Below are positions 25,612 to 34,229 of a DNA stretch of 64,000 nt, in pieces. The notes under the pieces were generated by a model. It had not been told where the DNA came from. It did not search any database and saw nothing but the letters and a program-made list of their open reading frames with translations. The translations under genes and the position numbers were made by a program. Each line of letters begins with the position of its first letter. Within the stretch, counting starts at the first letter, position 1. The stretch is from Janthinobacterium sp051380875 (GTDB taxonomy: Bacteria > Pseudomonadota > Gammaproteobacteria > Burkholderiales > Burkholderiaceae_D), in NCBI RefSeq assembly GCF_051380875.1, contig NZ_JBNYXW010000010.1, positions 186,001 through 250,000 on the forward strand, given 5' to 3'.

Positions 25612-26290
25612 TCGAACTTCGAAGCGATGCTGCAGGCGCGCGGCGAGCAACAACAACGACTGATCAGCCAGCTGCAAGACGCGCGCATGGTCCAGGTGCG
25701 CCAGCAAGCCGACCTGGCCTTCCTGCAAGCGGACATGGTCGAGCTGGTCGGCGAATCGATGGATGGCTTGAAACGGGTGCGCGACATCGTGCAGGCGCTG
25801 AAGGATTTTTCCCATGTGGGCGAGACACACTGGCAAACCGCCAGCCTGCATGCTGGCCTGGACAGCACCCTGAGCATCATCAGCAAGGAATTGAAATACA
25901 AGGCGCGCATTCGAGAAGCAGTTTGGCGAATTGCCACAAATCAAATGCCTCGCCTCCCAGCTGAACCAGGTATTCATGAACCTGCTGGTCAACGCCGGAC
26001 AAGCCATCAGCGGCGAAGGCGTGATCAGCATGCGCACCGGCCACGCCGATGGCTGGGTATGGGTGGAAATCGGCGATACGGGAACCGGCATCGCGCCCGA
26101 ACACCTGAACCGCATCTTCGAACCCTTCTTCACCAGCAAGGCCGTGGGCAGCGGCACGGGCCTGGGCCTGTCGCTGTCATACGGTATCGTCATGCAACAT
26201 GGCGGGCGCATCGACGTGGCTTCGGAACTGGGCCAAGGCACGCGCTTTACCGTTCACCTGCCCTTGAATCGCCCGGTAGCGAACGCCTAA
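25612..26290 (+). pseudogene. Wrecked PAS/HDOD-associated histidine kinase remnant
   Basis: The remnant reads MLQARGEQQQRLISQ from ATG 25627 (TAA at 25609-25611 blocks the frame upstream), so the whole sensor part is missing. It aligns with the intact kinase at 27621-29117 from ADLAFLQADMVELVGES onward (intact: IDLAFLRTDIPLLMDES), but the phosphoacceptor H-box segment of about 70 residues is absent. At about 25922 the frame is broken by one extra C: reading ATT GAG instead of ATT C GAG restores EKQFGELPQIKC and then NQVFMNLLVNA, DTGTGIAPEHL and GTGLGLSLS. The last frame ends at 26290, overlapping the stop of the convergent response regulator gene. It cannot autophosphorylate. Confidence 0.85.
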
Positions 26291-27624
26291 CTATCCTTCG
26301 GTGGCCGATACACGCGTATATTCAGGCGCCCGCCGTTCTTGCCCTCGAAATCGAGCAGCTGGGCAATCACGCGCGCCGTCAGCACATGCTCGACGGCGAG
26401 CAGCATCAGGCCGTCGCGGCTGATCAGGTCGCGCGACAGCACCATGCCCGGTTCCAGCTGACCCGACAGCACGGCCATGTCGCGCGGCGGCGTTTCCGTC
26501 TCATCCATGATGCTGCGGAAAGCGGCGACCACGGCCGGGTCGTAGCGCTTGCCGCTGCTGTCGTAGATCAGCGTCCTGGCCTCATCGGCGCGCAGGCTGC
26601 GCTGTACCATGGCACCGATCTGCAAACCGTCGTAATCGGATGCCAGCGCCAGGATGCGCGCGCCCCACGGAATCGCCAGGCCCGTCAAGCCATCGGGAAA
26701 GCCGGCGCCGTCGAAGCGTTCCAGCTGCGAGCGCAAAATGACGGAGACGGTGCGCAGTTCTTCGAGCGCCATCAGCAGTTGCTCGGCGCGCAGCGGATGC
26801 TTGCGGAACATGGACAGCTGCTCGCCGTTCCACGCGCTGGCCGGCAGGTCCAGCAAGGCGTCACTCAAGCTGAGCTTGCCAATATCCTTGAGCAAGGCCG
26901 CGATGAACACGTCGCGCGCTTCCTGCGCTTCCAGGCCCAGCGCCTGGGCCAGCTTGCGTGACAGCTCGGCCACCCTGCGCGCATGGCCCGCCAGCTTGCC
27001 GCCGCGCATCTCGATCAGAGTGGAAAACACCTTGATCGTGGTCACGAACGTGGCTTTGAGCTTGTCATTTGCCCCCTGCAACTCGTCATGCGACAGTTTC
27101 AGCTGCTCCGTGCGCTTGGCCACCTTCTCTTCCAGGCTGGCATTGAGCGCCTTGAGCTGCGCGTTCTGGCTTGCCGTGAGCGCTTCCAGGCGCACCTTGT
27201 CCTGTTCCAGCGCGCGCCGTTCCAGCGCATGGCGCACCACCAGCACGATGTCGCCCTCGTCCCACGGCTTGGTCACGTAGCGGTAAATCTCGCCCTTGTT
27301 GATGGCGTCGAGGATGGAATCGACATCGGCATAGCCGGTCAGCAGCAGCCGCATGGTGCCGGGCCAGCGCTGCCGCACCTGGGCCAGGAACTGCGCGCCG
27401 TCCATGTGCGGCATGCGCATGTCGGAGATGACCAGGTCCACCGTGTCGTTCTCGAGCAGGGCCAGGCCCGCCGCCCCGCTGTCGGCCGTCAGCACGCGGT
27501 AGCCATGCGGACGGAACAAACGCCGCAGCGAAGACAGGATATTGGGCTCATCGTCGACGCACAGGATGGTGGCCGGTGGCGCTGCGGGGAAGGTGTCCAT
27601 GCTGCTCTGTTCGGTAAAAGTCAT
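26287..27624 (-). CDS. Response regulator with degenerate HD-GYP-like output domain
   Basis: 445 residues. Receiver domain (about residues 18-135) with phospho-Asp in VISDMRMPHMDG and the TKPW lysine. A coiled coil follows (about 140-205), then an HD-GYP-like domain. The first His is in LAGHARRVAE, but the HD pair reads LKDIGKL where HDIGK is expected, so the key metal-binding histidine is replaced; the GYP motif reads FDGAGFPDG. The C-terminus has a small domain (GMVLSRDLISRDGLMLL). It probably does not hydrolyse c-di-GMP. Its start overlaps the kinase stop by four bases, so it is the natural partner of that kinase. Confidence 0.85.
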   Translation of the reverse strand: MTFTEQSSMDTFPAAPPATILCVDDEPNILSSLRRLFRPHGYRVLTADSGAAGLALLENDTVDLVISDMRMPHMDGAQFLAQVRQRWPGTMRLLLTGYADVDSILDAINKGEIYRYVTKPWDEGDIVLVVRHALERRALEQDKVRLEALTASQNAQLKALNASLEEKVAKRTEQLKLSHDELQGANDKLKATFVTTIKVFSTLIEMRGGKLAGHARRVAELSRKLAQALGLEAQEARDVFIAALLKDIGKLSLSDALLDLPASAWNGEQLSMFRKHPLRAEQLLMALEELRTVSVILRSQLERFDGAGFPDGLTGLAIPWGARILALASDYDGLQIGAMVQRSLRADEARTLIYDSSGKRYDPAVVAAFRSIMDETETPPRDMAVLSGQLEPGMVLSRDLISRDGLMLLAVEHVLTARVIAQLLDFEGKNGGRLNIRVYRPPKDS

Positions 27625-29117
27625 GACGTGGCGTCCTGTGGCACGCTGGGGTTGGCCTGGCGGATCGGCAGGATGATGCGGATGGTGGTGCCGCTGCCGA
27701 CCACGCTACGCACATCGATGCGGCCGTGGTGCTTTTGCACCGTGCTGTAGGCCAGCGACAGCCCCAGCCCTGTGCCCTTGCCGACGGCCTTGGTGGTGAA
27801 AAACGGGTCAAAGATGCGCGACAGGTGCTCGGGGGCGATGCCGGAGCCAGTATCCTCGACCTCGATCCATACCTCCGCTTCGCTGGCGCGGCCCGTGCGC
27901 ACGGTGATGCGGCCCCGCTGTTCGCCCATGGCGTGGGCCGCGTTGACGACCAGGTTCATGATCACCTGGTTCAGCTCGGAAGGCTGGCATTCGATATCGG
28001 GGATCTCGCCATACTGCCTGACGACGTCGGCCCTGTACTTGACTTCGTTATTGACGATGTTGAGCGTGGTGTCGATACCTTGGCGCAGGTCAGCCCAGAC
28101 CCATTCCTGGTGCGCATCCGTGCGCGAAAAATCCTTCAAATCCTGCACGATGCGGCGCACGCGCACGATGCCCTCTTTCGATTCGTCCATCAGCAGCGGA
28201 ATATCGGTGCGCAGGAAAGCCAGGTCGATTTGCTCGCGCAGCGCGCGCAGGCGCTGCGCCACCTCGGGCACGGCGATGCCCGGCTCGGCTTCCTCGTAGG
28301 CGTCGAGCATGCTGAACAGGTCGGCCAGATAGCCTTCCAGCATGCCGAAATTGGAAAACACATAGCCGATCGGATTATTGATCTCGTGCGCCACGCCGGC
28401 GGCCAGCTGGCCGATGGAAGCGAGCTTTTCCGATTGCAGCAGCTGTTGCTGGGCCAGCGACAGCTTGTTGTTCAATTCGGTCAGGGCCAGGTTGCGTTCA
28501 CGCAGTTGCCTATCGGCGATCTCGCGCTGGCCGATATCCTCGGCCAGGCGCTCGTTCATCTCGGCCAGCTGGGCCGTGCGCTTGTCCACCAGGTGTTCCA
28601 GGTTGTCGTGCGCCTTGCGCAGCGCGCTCTCCGCATTGTGCCGCTCGGTCACATCGCGCAGGGTTTCGATGGCCCCCACCATGCGGCCCTGGCGGTCGCG
28701 CAGGGGCGCAGCCGTGAAGTGCAGCCAGTGGCCGTCGCTGCCGATATTGGCAAAGAAATCCTCGGCCTCATAGGCGCCGGGAATCACGGGAGAGCGCTTC
28801 AGCTTGCCTTGGTACAGTTCGCTCTCGCCGAGCGAGATATCGTCGGCCACCAGCAAATCGGCCAGACAGGCGCGCGGCTGTGGATAAAACGCCTTCCAGT
28901 GGTCGCGCGTGCCCACCATCTCGGCAGCGCCATAGCCCAGCAACTGCTCGCAGGCGCTGTTCCAGTGGGTAACCACATGCTCCGTATTGATGGCGAAGGT
29001 GGCCACCGGATGGCCGTCGAAAAACGCCGACAGCGCGATCGAGTCGGTCTGCCTGCGCTCAGGCATGACGCTCTTCGCCTGCCCTGCATCTGTTTCCATG
29101 ACATCGTCCTTGTTCAT
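27621..29117 (-). CDS. PAS-domain histidine kinase
   Basis: 498 residues, no membrane segment, so cytosolic. PAS/PAC region about 25-165 (SIALSAFFDGHPVATFAINTEHVVT), a coiled coil with HLVDKRTAQLAEMNERL, then the H-box KLASIGQLAAGVAHEINNP (phospho-His near residue 245), and an ATP-binding domain with N-box NQVIMNLVVNA, G-boxes DTGSGIAPEHL and GKGTGLGLSLA. It sits in an operon where every start overlaps the previous stop by four bases. Its phosphotransfer partner is likely the response regulator directly downstream. The pseudogene at 25612-26290 is its decayed relative. Confidence 0.92.
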   Translation of the reverse strand: MNKDDVMETDAGQAKSVMPERRQTDSIALSAFFDGHPVATFAINTEHVVTHWNSACEQLLGYGAAEMVGTRDHWKAFYPQPRACLADLLVADDISLGESELYQGKLKRSPVIPGAYEAEDFFANIGSDGHWLHFTAAPLRDRQGRMVGAIETLRDVTERHNAESALRKAHDNLEHLVDKRTAQLAEMNERLAEDIGQREIADRQLRERNLALTELNNKLSLAQQQLLQSEKLASIGQLAAGVAHEINNPIGYVFSNFGMLEGYLADLFSMLDAYEEAEPGIAVPEVAQRLRALREQIDLAFLRTDIPLLMDESKEGIVRVRRIVQDLKDFSRTDAHQEWVWADLRQGIDTTLNIVNNEVKYRADVVRQYGEIPDIECQPSELNQVIMNLVVNAAHAMGEQRGRITVRTGRASEAEVWIEVEDTGSGIAPEHLSRIFDPFFTTKAVGKGTGLGLSLAYSTVQKHHGRIDVRSVVGSGTTIRIILPIRQANPSVPQDATS

Positions 29118-29962
29118 ACCAGCATGATCCGCGACATTTCGTCGAAAGTACGCTCGGTTTGCCGCAACAGTTCAAACCAGGCGGCATCGCTGAGCGCGAA
29201 ACTGTGCCATCCGGCAGCTGACAGTGGCGGCACCAGCGCGTCGTCCAGGCCCGACAAGTCCAGCGCATGGGCGACGGCATTTGCCACGTGGATGAGCAGC
29301 GGCAAGCCTGCCCCGTCGGCCCGGTCGAGCCGGTCGATGGCATGATGATCAGCCACAGCTTGCTGTATCGCCACGGGAAATTTCCAGTAAGCGGCCATGG
29401 TGCTGCCCACCTGCGCATGATCGATGCCGATGACGGCCTGTTCAGCATCGGTCATCTGGCAGTCGTGCGTCTGGCGGTAGCTGCGGATAGCTGCGTGTTC
29501 GGCGGGAAATCGCGTCGCCAGCACCAGCGTGCCCAAATCGTGCAGCAGGCCAGCCGTGAACGCCGTTTCGGGGTTGAGCCGCAGGTGTGGCGCCAGCGTG
29601 CGGGCGGCCACGGCGGTGGCCAGCGAATGGCGCCAGAATGCATGGAAATCGAAGCCGCCGCCAGTCGGCGCGAAACTGCCCGTCAGCGCGCACGCCGTAA
29701 CTACCGTGCGGATGCTGTGGAAGCCCAGCATGGAAACGGCTTGCGCAATGCTGGTGACCTTCGACTGCATGCCATAGAACGAGGAGTTGGCGATGCGCAG
29801 GGTCTTTGCCGCCAACGCCTGGTCCAGTTCGATCTTTTGCGCCAGTACATGCACGTCGATGTCTTCCTGGCCCATGCTTGAAAGCAGCTCAAGCACGACC
29901 GCAGGCAAGGCGGGCAATTCCTGGATTTGCCGGATGATATGTTCAAGACTTAGCGGTGTCAT
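29114..29962 (-). CDS. HDOD domain protein
   Basis: 282 residues, all in one HDOD domain: RQIQELPALPAVVLELL, KIELDQALAAKTLRIANSSFYGM, IAQAVSMLGFHSIRTVV and LLHDLGTLVL. HDOD proteins are HD-like but lack hydrolytic activity in most cases and act in signalling networks with response regulators and c-di-GMP enzymes. The start ATG overlaps the stop of the upstream 112-residue gene by four bases, and its stop overlaps the kinase start by four. Confidence 0.92.
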   Translation of the reverse strand: MTPLSLEHIIRQIQELPALPAVVLELLSSMGQEDIDVHVLAQKIELDQALAAKTLRIANSSFYGMQSKVTSIAQAVSMLGFHSIRTVVTACALTGSFAPTGGGFDFHAFWRHSLATAVAARTLAPHLRLNPETAFTAGLLHDLGTLVLATRFPAEHAAIRSYRQTHDCQMTDAEQAVIGIDHAQVGSTMAAYWKFPVAIQQAVADHHAIDRLDRADGAGLPLLIHVANAVAHALDLSGLDDALVPPLSAAGWHSFALSDAAWFELLRQTERTFDEMSRIMLV

Positions 29963-30297
29963 GGCAGGCCATCCTGTCGGTAGCGCTGCAACAAAGCTTG
30001 CAGTTCAGCGCCTGCGCAGTCCGGCGGCGTGGCGCGGAACAATACCTGCAGCCGCGCCAGTCGCAGCGTGCGCTCACGCTCGGCATGCGCCAGCGCGGCG
30101 GGGTCCGGCAGCGTTTCCTCGTCGGCGACGATGCAGCAGCTTTCCACGCCGCGCCGGCGCAGCGCGGTCAGGTTTGCCGCCGTCAAGGTGGCGCCCTGCG
30201 CCAGCAGCACTGCGCCGCTCGCGTCCATCAGCACCTGCGCCAGCACCATGCCCTCCTGCGCCAAGTCCAGGGGCATGTCGCGGCCTGCGGCGCTCAT
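29959..30297 (-). CDS. Stand-alone small domain protein of the signalling operon
   Basis: 112 residues. The segment EGMVLAQVLMDASGAVLLAQG followed by LTAANLTALRRRGVESCCIV matches the small beta/alpha domain found at the C-terminus of the response regulator at 26287-27624 (GMVLSRDLISRDGLMLL) and of many HD-GYP proteins. Here it is a separate gene with start and stop overlapping the neighbours by four bases. It probably works as a scaffold or sensor subunit; function not known. Confidence 0.7.
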   Translation of the reverse strand: MSAAGRDMPLDLAQEGMVLAQVLMDASGAVLLAQGATLTAANLTALRRRGVESCCIVADEETLPDPAALAHAERERTLRLARLQVLFRATPPDCAGAELQALLQRYRQDGLP

Positions 30298-31172
30298 GAT
30301 GCAGCCCCGCAGCGGCTCAGTGTCACCAGGCTGCCGCGCGATTGCGAATGCGCGCCCATGGGGTAAATCGCCACCGCATACGGCTGGCCGTCGATGGCGG
30401 CCAGGTGCTGCGCGCCATCGGCGATGCCCTTGTCCGCAAACAGATGCGGCAAGACGAGGGCCGCCTCGTTGCCCAGCAGGGCCGCGCCCCGCTCGAACAA
30501 GGCGGCCGCCGCCGTGTTGATGAAGGCAATCATGCCTTCATCATCGAGACCGATCACGGGCAGCGGCAGAAATTGCAGCAGTTCGCGGGCGATACCCAGG
30601 CTGACCTCGTCGCGGCTGATCTGGTGTTGTTGCTGGTGCACCAGCATCTGCATCGATGCATTGGCCGCCGCCAGGGCCAGGTTGACCTCGCGTAACTGAT
30701 CGTTCAGGCGCACATTGTCATCGGCTATCCCCTTCAGGCGGAACGCCTCGGCAATGTGCTCGCGCAACTGGTGATCTTCCCAGGGCTTGGTAAGGAACTT
30801 GAAGATGGCACCCTCGTTGACGGCATCCGTGACCGCTTGCAGTTCGGTATAGCCCGACAGCATGATGCGTATGGTCTGCGGATACAGCAGCTTGGCCTTG
30901 CGCAGGAAATCGGCACCCAGCATGCCGGGCATGCGCTGGTCGGAGACGATCACGTCGACCGGATGACTGGCCAGCACGTCCAGCCCTTCCTGGCCGCTGC
31001 CGGCAGTGAGGATATGGTATTGATCGCGCCGCAGCAGGCGCTTGAGGGCGGCAAGGATATTTTGTTCGTCATCGACCAGCAGCAAGGTGCGCGGCGGCGT
31101 CCCGGGTAACTGTCCGGCGCCCGCTGCGACCCTGTCAGCGCCTGGCGTCACGTGCTCGTCGTGCATATTCAT
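30294..31172 (-). CDS. Response regulator with PAS-like output
   Basis: 292 residues from ATG 31172 (AGGA eight bases upstream); the frame extends upstream into the lipoprotein gene but that part is not protein-like. Receiver domain about residues 28-145 with phospho-Asp in DVIVSDQRMPGM and TKPWED lysine. A short coiled coil leads to a PAS-like domain (LQFLPLPVIGLDDEGMIAFINTAA). There is no DNA-binding domain, so output must be by protein interaction. Four bases separate it from the lipoprotein stop at 31177. Confidence 0.88.
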   Translation of the reverse strand: MNMHDEHVTPGADRVAAGAGQLPGTPPRTLLLVDDEQNILAALKRLLRRDQYHILTAGSGQEGLDVLASHPVDVIVSDQRMPGMLGADFLRKAKLLYPQTIRIMLSGYTELQAVTDAVNEGAIFKFLTKPWEDHQLREHIAEAFRLKGIADDNVRLNDQLREVNLALAAANASMQMLVHQQQHQISRDEVSLGIARELLQFLPLPVIGLDDEGMIAFINTAAAALFERGAALLGNEAALVLPHLFADKGIADGAQHLAAIDGQPYAVAIYPMGAHSQSRGSLVTLSRCGAAS

Positions 31173-31176
31173 CGGA

Positions 31177-31647
31177 TCATCCTGTCGTCGCCAAAGCGAC
31201 ATCGGGCTTGCCTTTATCGCGCCTGTCACGCACCGGCAGGACACAAGGCATGTCGCGGTAAAACACAAAGCCGCCCAGCCCCAGGGTTTTGGTGTCCGCC
31301 TTGACGCCATACACGAGGGCATGCCGGCCGCTATCGACCCGCAGCAAACCGGCATGCAGCGACTTGTCGGCGTGTGCCGATGCCAGCAACGGCGACGAGG
31401 ATGGGGGCAGGAGCAAGGTCAGTTCGGATGCAGTGGCGTCATACGACCAGCGCGCCGGGTTGAAAAAAGTAAAGCCGCCGTCGAAGCGCAGCGCGCCATT
31501 TTTCAGCTGCGTCATGCAGATACCGGGAAATTCGCTGGGCGGGTTGTACCAGGTTGCCACCACTTCGCCCTTGCCGGGCGCCCCGGCACAGCCGGCCAGC
31601 AGCGCCAGCGATCCCGCCAGCATGATTATCTTCAGGTGCATGTTCAT
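31177..31647 (-). CDS. Small lipoprotein leading the signalling operon
   Basis: 156 residues from ATG 31647 (an in-frame ATG at 31641 is also possible). Signal peptide MHLKIIMLAGSLALLAGC gives a lipobox LLAGC. The mature protein holds ATWYNPPSEFPGICMTQL, a RFDGGFTFFNPARW strand and VYGVKADTKTLGLGG. I do not recognise the family. It is the first gene before the response regulator with a four-base gap, so it may be a periplasmic component sensed by the pathway; this is inference. Confidence 0.72.
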   Translation of the reverse strand: MNMHLKIIMLAGSLALLAGCAGAPGKGEVVATWYNPPSEFPGICMTQLKNGALRFDGGFTFFNPARWSYDATASELTLLLPPSSSPLLASAHADKSLHAGLLRVDSGRHALVYGVKADTKTLGLGGFVFYRDMPCVLPVRDRRDKGKPDVALATTG

Positions 31648-31727
31648 CCCGTTCAATTGCCGTATGGAACAACCATCTTAGTCCTGGATGACTGGCCGCT
31701 CTAGCGGCCAGCGCACATAAGGGCGAT

Positions 31728-32990
31728 TTAGTTTTCGCCAGCCGCCTTGGCGGCATGCGCCGCCGCTTCGCGCAATTTATCTTTTTTACTCTTACGCGCA
31801 CCCTTTACGCCGCCGTTGACACTATCGGTCGCGGTGCTGACAGCAGTCGGCTGTTCTGTCGGCTCGAAACCGGCCACCACTTCGCGCACGATGCGCAAGT
31901 CGTTGCGGTCTTCGATCAGGCGGAAATGCGCTTCCGTATCGGCCGTGATGAAGCTCACGGCCGTGCCGCTCTCGCCGGCGCGGCCCGTGCGGCCGATGCG
32001 GTGCGTGTAATCGACGGCCGAACGGGGCAAGTCGTAATTGACGACGGCAGGCAAGCCGGCGATGTCGATGCCGCGCGCGGCCACGTCGGTGGCCACCAGC
32101 ACTTGCAGGCGCCCGGCCTTGAAGTCGGCCAGCAACTGGCTGCGCGTGCCCTGGCTGAATTCACCGTGGAAGGCGCCCACGTGCAGGCCGGCGCGCTGCA
32201 GCTTGTCGGCCACGTGTTCGGCCGCATACTTGGTGGCAACAAACACCAGCACGCGCTCCCACTGCTGCTGCAAAATCAGATACCGCAGCAGCTGCGTGCG
32301 GCGCGCCACGTCGACCGTGATGGCGCGCTGCACGATGTCGGGCTTGTCCTGCGGCTCGGACGCCACTTCGATGCGCGCGGGGTTTGTCAGCAGGCTGTCG
32401 GCCAGCGCCTGCACGCTGTCGGGGAAGGTGGCCGAGAAAAACAGGTTTTGCCGCTTGGCCGGCAACAGCGCCAAAATCGCGTCGATCTCTTCGCTGAAAC
32501 CCATGTCGAGCAAGCGGTCAGCCTCGTCGAGCACAAACAGCGACACGCCGCCCAGCTTGACGGCATTTTGCCGCACCAGGTCCAGCAGGCGGCCCGGCGT
32601 GGCGACGACGATATCGGCGCCACCGCGCAAGTCCATCATCTGCGGGTTGATCGACACGCCGCCAAACAGCACGGATATCTTCAATTTGATCGGCAGTGGC
32701 TTGGCCAGCCCATGCACGGTCTGCCCCACCTGCGCGGCCAGCTCGCGCGTGGGCACCAGGATCAGCGCGCGCACCTGGCGCGGGCCGATCGCTGGCGCCA
32801 TCAGCGCCTGCAGCAGCGGCAGCGCATAGGCGGCCGTCTTGCCGGAGCCCGTCTGGGCCGCGCCCAGCACGTCGCTGCCGCGCAGGATGGCGGGAATGGC
32901 GGCCGCCTGGATGGCCGTCGGCGCGGCATAGCCGGCCTTTTCAACGGCGCGGACCAGAGAAGGGATCAGCCCCAGTGAGGAAAATGGCAT
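31728..32990 (-). CDS. rhlE: DEAD-box RNA helicase RhlE
   Basis: 420 residues. Motifs: FSSLGLIPSLVRAVEKAGYAAPTAIQ, AQTGSGKT (about 45-52), PTRELA, TPGRLLDL, DEAD (about 156), SAT and HRIGRTGRAGESG (about 335). The C-terminus is lysine-rich. It unwinds RNA in ribosome assembly and decay. This is the second RhlE-like gene in the window; the one at 10651 carries a basic insertion that this one lacks. The stop is close to the lipoprotein gene and the promoter lies upstream of 32990, before the repeat element. Confidence 0.93.
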   Translation of the reverse strand: MPFSSLGLIPSLVRAVEKAGYAAPTAIQAAAIPAILRGSDVLGAAQTGSGKTAAYALPLLQALMAPAIGPRQVRALILVPTRELAAQVGQTVHGLAKPLPIKLKISVLFGGVSINPQMMDLRGGADIVVATPGRLLDLVRQNAVKLGGVSLFVLDEADRLLDMGFSEEIDAILALLPAKRQNLFFSATFPDSVQALADSLLTNPARIEVASEPQDKPDIVQRAITVDVARRTQLLRYLILQQQWERVLVFVATKYAAEHVADKLQRAGLHVGAFHGEFSQGTRSQLLADFKAGRLQVLVATDVAARGIDIAGLPAVVNYDLPRSAVDYTHRIGRTGRAGESGTAVSFITADTEAHFRLIEDRNDLRIVREVVAGFEPTEQPTAVSTATDSVNGGVKGARKSKKDKLREAAAHAAKAAGEN

Positions 32991-33079
32991 AGCGGGCCTT
33001 CTTTTTTATGCGTAAAGTGAGACGGTCGCGAAAGGCGGCCGGTCGGGATAGCGACAGTATAAAGCAAGGGTACGACTAA

Positions 33080-33170
33080 CCGGACAAAATGCTCAGGGCT
33101 AGGCGCCATGCCGCAGACAGTACGCTAGTACCGCAAGGCAAAGGCAACAACGCCATGGGGATTTTGTCGG
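33080..33170. repeat. Dispersed palindromic intergenic repeat, family B, copy 1
   Basis: Outer arms CCGGACAAAAT (33080-33090) and ATTTTGTCGG (33161-33170), inner arms GCTCAGGGC and GCCATGGGG, and a central GTAC-GCTA-GTAC hairpin (33120-33131) flanked by GCCGCA and GCAAGGC. It lies immediately after the DUF4105 stop on the minus strand and upstream of rhlE. A shorter relative with the same outer arms (CGCTCAGGGC, GCCATGGGCG) is at 41396-41435. Confidence 0.6.
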
Positions 33171-34229
33171 CTATTGCTTGGGCATTTGCAGCTTCGGGTA
33201 GCCATGTTCGTCATAGCCCGGCATGCCGCGGCGGATCGCGTGCGAGAAATCCGCATCGTCATTGGCCGCCCGCGCGCGCGCCGTGATATGGCCGCCCTCG
33301 CGCAGCTGCTGGAAGCTCAAACCCGGCACCAGTGCCTTGACATCGAACAGATAGCGGTCCAGGTAGCCCGAGGCCAGCAGGCGGTAATCGAAGGGCAGGC
33401 CCGGCACGATGCGGCGCACCAGCTCGAAGACGATGGTGGTGCAGTTGGCCGTCAGCGTATTGTAGAACTGCGGCTGGCGCTTCAGCGATTGCGCCTCGTC
33501 CAGATAGGCCAGGAACAGCGAGCGCATGGCCGCCTTGGGCATCATCACGCGGTACAGCTGCATGTCTTCGCCGCGCGCATTCGTGCGCACGCGCAGGATG
33601 TCGCGCTCGTCGGCGGCCACCAGGCTCGTTTCGAAATGCTTGAAAAAACCGCCGATAGCGGAAAAACTTTCGCCCTTCTCCTTACGGATTTCGATGGAAA
33701 ACGTCAGGAAGCGCCCATCGGCAAAGCCGAACGACATCAAGGTGTGGGCGATAAAGGGGCCCGTCCAGTACGACAACGCCACATCGAGCGTGCGCAATTC
33801 ATCGAGGTTGTAGCTGCGCTGCTCCCACTTGACCGTGTAGTCGTCATCGCTGCGCCAGTCAAAATTGCGCACATTGTCCAGCGTGACAATGCTGCCCTTC
33901 AGTGTGCCCATGACATTGCGCGCCACGTCGTCGGCCCAGACGCGCTGCTGCTTGGGCATGATCAAGCTCCACCACAGCAGCAGCAGAATGAAACCGGCCG
34001 CATACGGCAGCAGCACGCGCGCATCGCCGCGCAGCCACCACAGCGCCACGCTGGCCACGCCCAGCGCACCCCACAGCAGCGCGCCGATGGCTTGCGCCGC
34101 CATGCCTCCAGACAGCTGGTACCACAGCGCCAGCGCGCCCCACAGTGCAGTCAACAGGATAATCAGGGAAACGGCCATTTTGCCGATGCTGCCCAGCACG
34201 GAGCGGGCACGGTGTGATAAGAAAGTCAT
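33171..34229 (-). CDS. DUF4105 membrane protein
   Basis: 352 residues. Three hydrophobic helices fill the N-terminal 100 residues; the rest is periplasmic or cytoplasmic. The family mark is NTLTANCTTIVFELVRRI, which holds the cysteine-based catalytic triad proposed for the DUF4105 group of putative membrane lipoprotein or peptide hydrolases. VTLDNVRNFDWR and SIEIRKEKGE segments are also typical. The Cys and nearby His/Asp suggest a cysteine peptidase-like fold, but the reaction is not known. It is monocistronic. Confidence 0.88.
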   Translation of the reverse strand: MTFLSHRARSVLGSIGKMAVSLIILLTALWGALALWYQLSGGMAAQAIGALLWGALGVASVALWWLRGDARVLLPYAAGFILLLLWWSLIMPKQQRVWADDVARNVMGTLKGSIVTLDNVRNFDWRSDDDYTVKWEQRSYNLDELRTLDVALSYWTGPFIAHTLMSFGFADGRFLTFSIEIRKEKGESFSAIGGFFKHFETSLVAADERDILRVRTNARGEDMQLYRVMMPKAAMRSLFLAYLDEAQSLKRQPQFYNTLTANCTTIVFELVRRIVPGLPFDYRLLASGYLDRYLFDVKALVPGLSFQQLREGGHITARARAANDDADFSHAIRRGMPGYDEHGYPKLQMPKQ

